Below the pieces are notes generated by a model, which was not told where the DNA came from, ran no database searches, and saw only the letters and a program-made list of their open reading frames with translations. The translations under genes and the position numbers were made by a program. Positions 5,453-6,218 of a DNA stretch of 6,218 nucleotides are shown here, one piece after another. The DNA comes from Clostridia bacterium (GTDB lineage Bacteria; Bacillota; Clostridia; UBA1381; UMGS1253), in NCBI GenBank assembly GCA_017411585.1, contig JAFQPV010000197.1:1-6218 (forward strand), in the 5' to 3' direction. Every line of letters starts with the position of its first letter. Position 1 is the first letter of the stretch.

Positions 5453-6218
5453 GTGAAAACAACGGTTTTAAATCGGGCTTTGTTACGATTATCGGCAGCC
5501 CGAATGTCGGCAAATCTACCCTATTAAATCATATTGTCGGACAAAAGATTGCCATTATTTCAAATAAACCGCAAACAACCCGAAACACGATATTAGCCAT
5601 TTATTCCGACGAAGAACGGCAGATTGTGTTTACGGACACCCCGGGCATTCACAAAGCGCGCACAAAGCTTGGTGAATATATGGTGCGCGCGGCAAAGGAA
5701 TCCGTTGACGAGATGGATGCAATTTTATTTGTCATCGATGCAACGCGCCCGGTCACAGACAATGACCGTGAAATTGCGGCAAGCATTGAAAAAACAGGCA
5801 TCCCGGCGATTTTGGTGTTAAACAAAATCGATTTAATGAACAAAGACGATTTGCTGCCGCTGATTGCAGAATTCAGCGCAAATGGCAATTTTAAAGCGAT
5901 TATTCCAATCAGTGCACTGCGCTCCAACGGCATTGACCTTCTTTTAGACGAGCTGACGGCATTGATGCCGGAGGGCATTGCCTTCTATCCGGAGGAAATG
6001 GTGACCGACCAGCCGGAAAAGCAGATTGCCGCCGAAATCATCCGCGAAAAGCTGCTGTGGCTGCTCAATAAAGAAGTGCCGCACGGTATCGCCATTGAAA
6101 TCGAAAAAATGAAGGAAAAGGATTCCATCACCGAAATCAGCGCGGTTATTTACTGCGAAAAAGCTTCACACAAGGGCATTGTCATCGGAAAAAATGGCAC
6201 ACTGCTCAAAAAAGTCGG
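5449..6218 (+). CDS. era: GTPase Era, 3' end outside the window
   Basis: The 256 codons present encode most of Era, an essential GTPase of about 300 residues that binds the 3' end of 16S rRNA and helps assemble the 30S subunit. G1 is GSPNVGKST (16-24), the G2 region PQTTRN (41-46), G3 DTPG (63-66), G4 NKID (125-128) and G5 SAL (155-157). The Era-specific stretch EVPHGIAIEIE (209-219) leads into a KH domain with the GxxG loop GKNG (247-250). The sequence ends at residue 256 plus two bases, so about 45 residues are missing. ATG 5449 overlaps the ybeY stop by four bases and has no ribosome binding site close by; an AAGGAGG at 5411-5417 is too far away for direct use. G1 has Ser at 17 where Arg is common in Era. 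Identity is certain. Confidence 0.97.
   Translation, partial: MSENNGFKSGFVTIIGSPNVGKSTLLNHIVGQKIAIISNKPQTTRNTILAIYSDEERQIVFTDTPGIHKARTKLGEYMVRAAKESVDEMDAILFVIDATRPVTDNDREIAASIEKTGIPAILVLNKIDLMNKDDLLPLIAEFSANGNFKAIIPISALRSNGIDLLLDELTALMPEGIAFYPEEMVTDQPEKQIAAEIIREKLLWLLNKEVPHGIAIEIEKMKEKDSITEISAVIYCEKASHKGIVIGKNGTLLKKV

Overview
This window looks like chromosomal DNA from an endospore-forming Firmicute, most likely a Clostridia member. The evidence is four sporulation-type genes (PdaB-like deacetylase, YlbJ/SpoVV-like membrane protein, YqfC, YqfD) beside the conserved phoH-ybeY-era block, strong GGAGG/GGTG-type ribosome binding sites, GTG and TTG starts, and AT-rich intergenic DNA between moderately GC-rich genes. 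The species cannot be told from this sequence alone. The many small palindromic intergenic elements resemble those I recall from Ruminococcaceae/Oscillospiraceae genomes, but that is recollection and not a search.

Layout: 1-43 holds a heptamer tandem repeat. 62-817 (+) is a membrane-anchored PdaB-like polysaccharide deacetylase whose stop codon lies inside an intergenic repeat. 818-911 is a convergent intergenic gap with inverted repeats. 912-1808 (-) is a short YlbJ/SpoVV-like integral membrane protein. 1809-2103 is a divergent intergenic region filled by an inverted repeat and a compound palindromic element. 2104-2406 and 2407-3594 (+) are yqfC and yqfD, which abut. A sigma-A-type promoter at 3631-3659 then drives phoH (3697-4683). 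4684-4963 is a 280-base gap holding two nested stem-loop structures. ybeY (4964-5452) and era (5449 to beyond the window end) overlap by four bases.

How they fit together: pdaB, ylbJ/spoVV and yqfC-yqfD are associated with spore formation (cortex, dipicolinate transport, mother-cell sigma-E stage) in Bacillus and Clostridia. PhoH, YbeY and Era are RNA and ribosome housekeeping proteins; YbeY and Era both act at the 3' end of 16S rRNA. The promoter between yqfD and phoH marks a plausible boundary between sporulation-controlled and vegetative expression. Compared with the common Firmicute order phoH-ybeY-dgkA-cdd-era, dgkA and cdd are missing and ybeY is joined directly to era.

I see no evidence for an undescribed multi-gene system. 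The most unusual points are a His-to-Gln change at a predicted metal ligand of the deacetylase, and the dense set of structured non-coding elements, which occupy nearly every intergenic gap and in two cases run into coding sequence.
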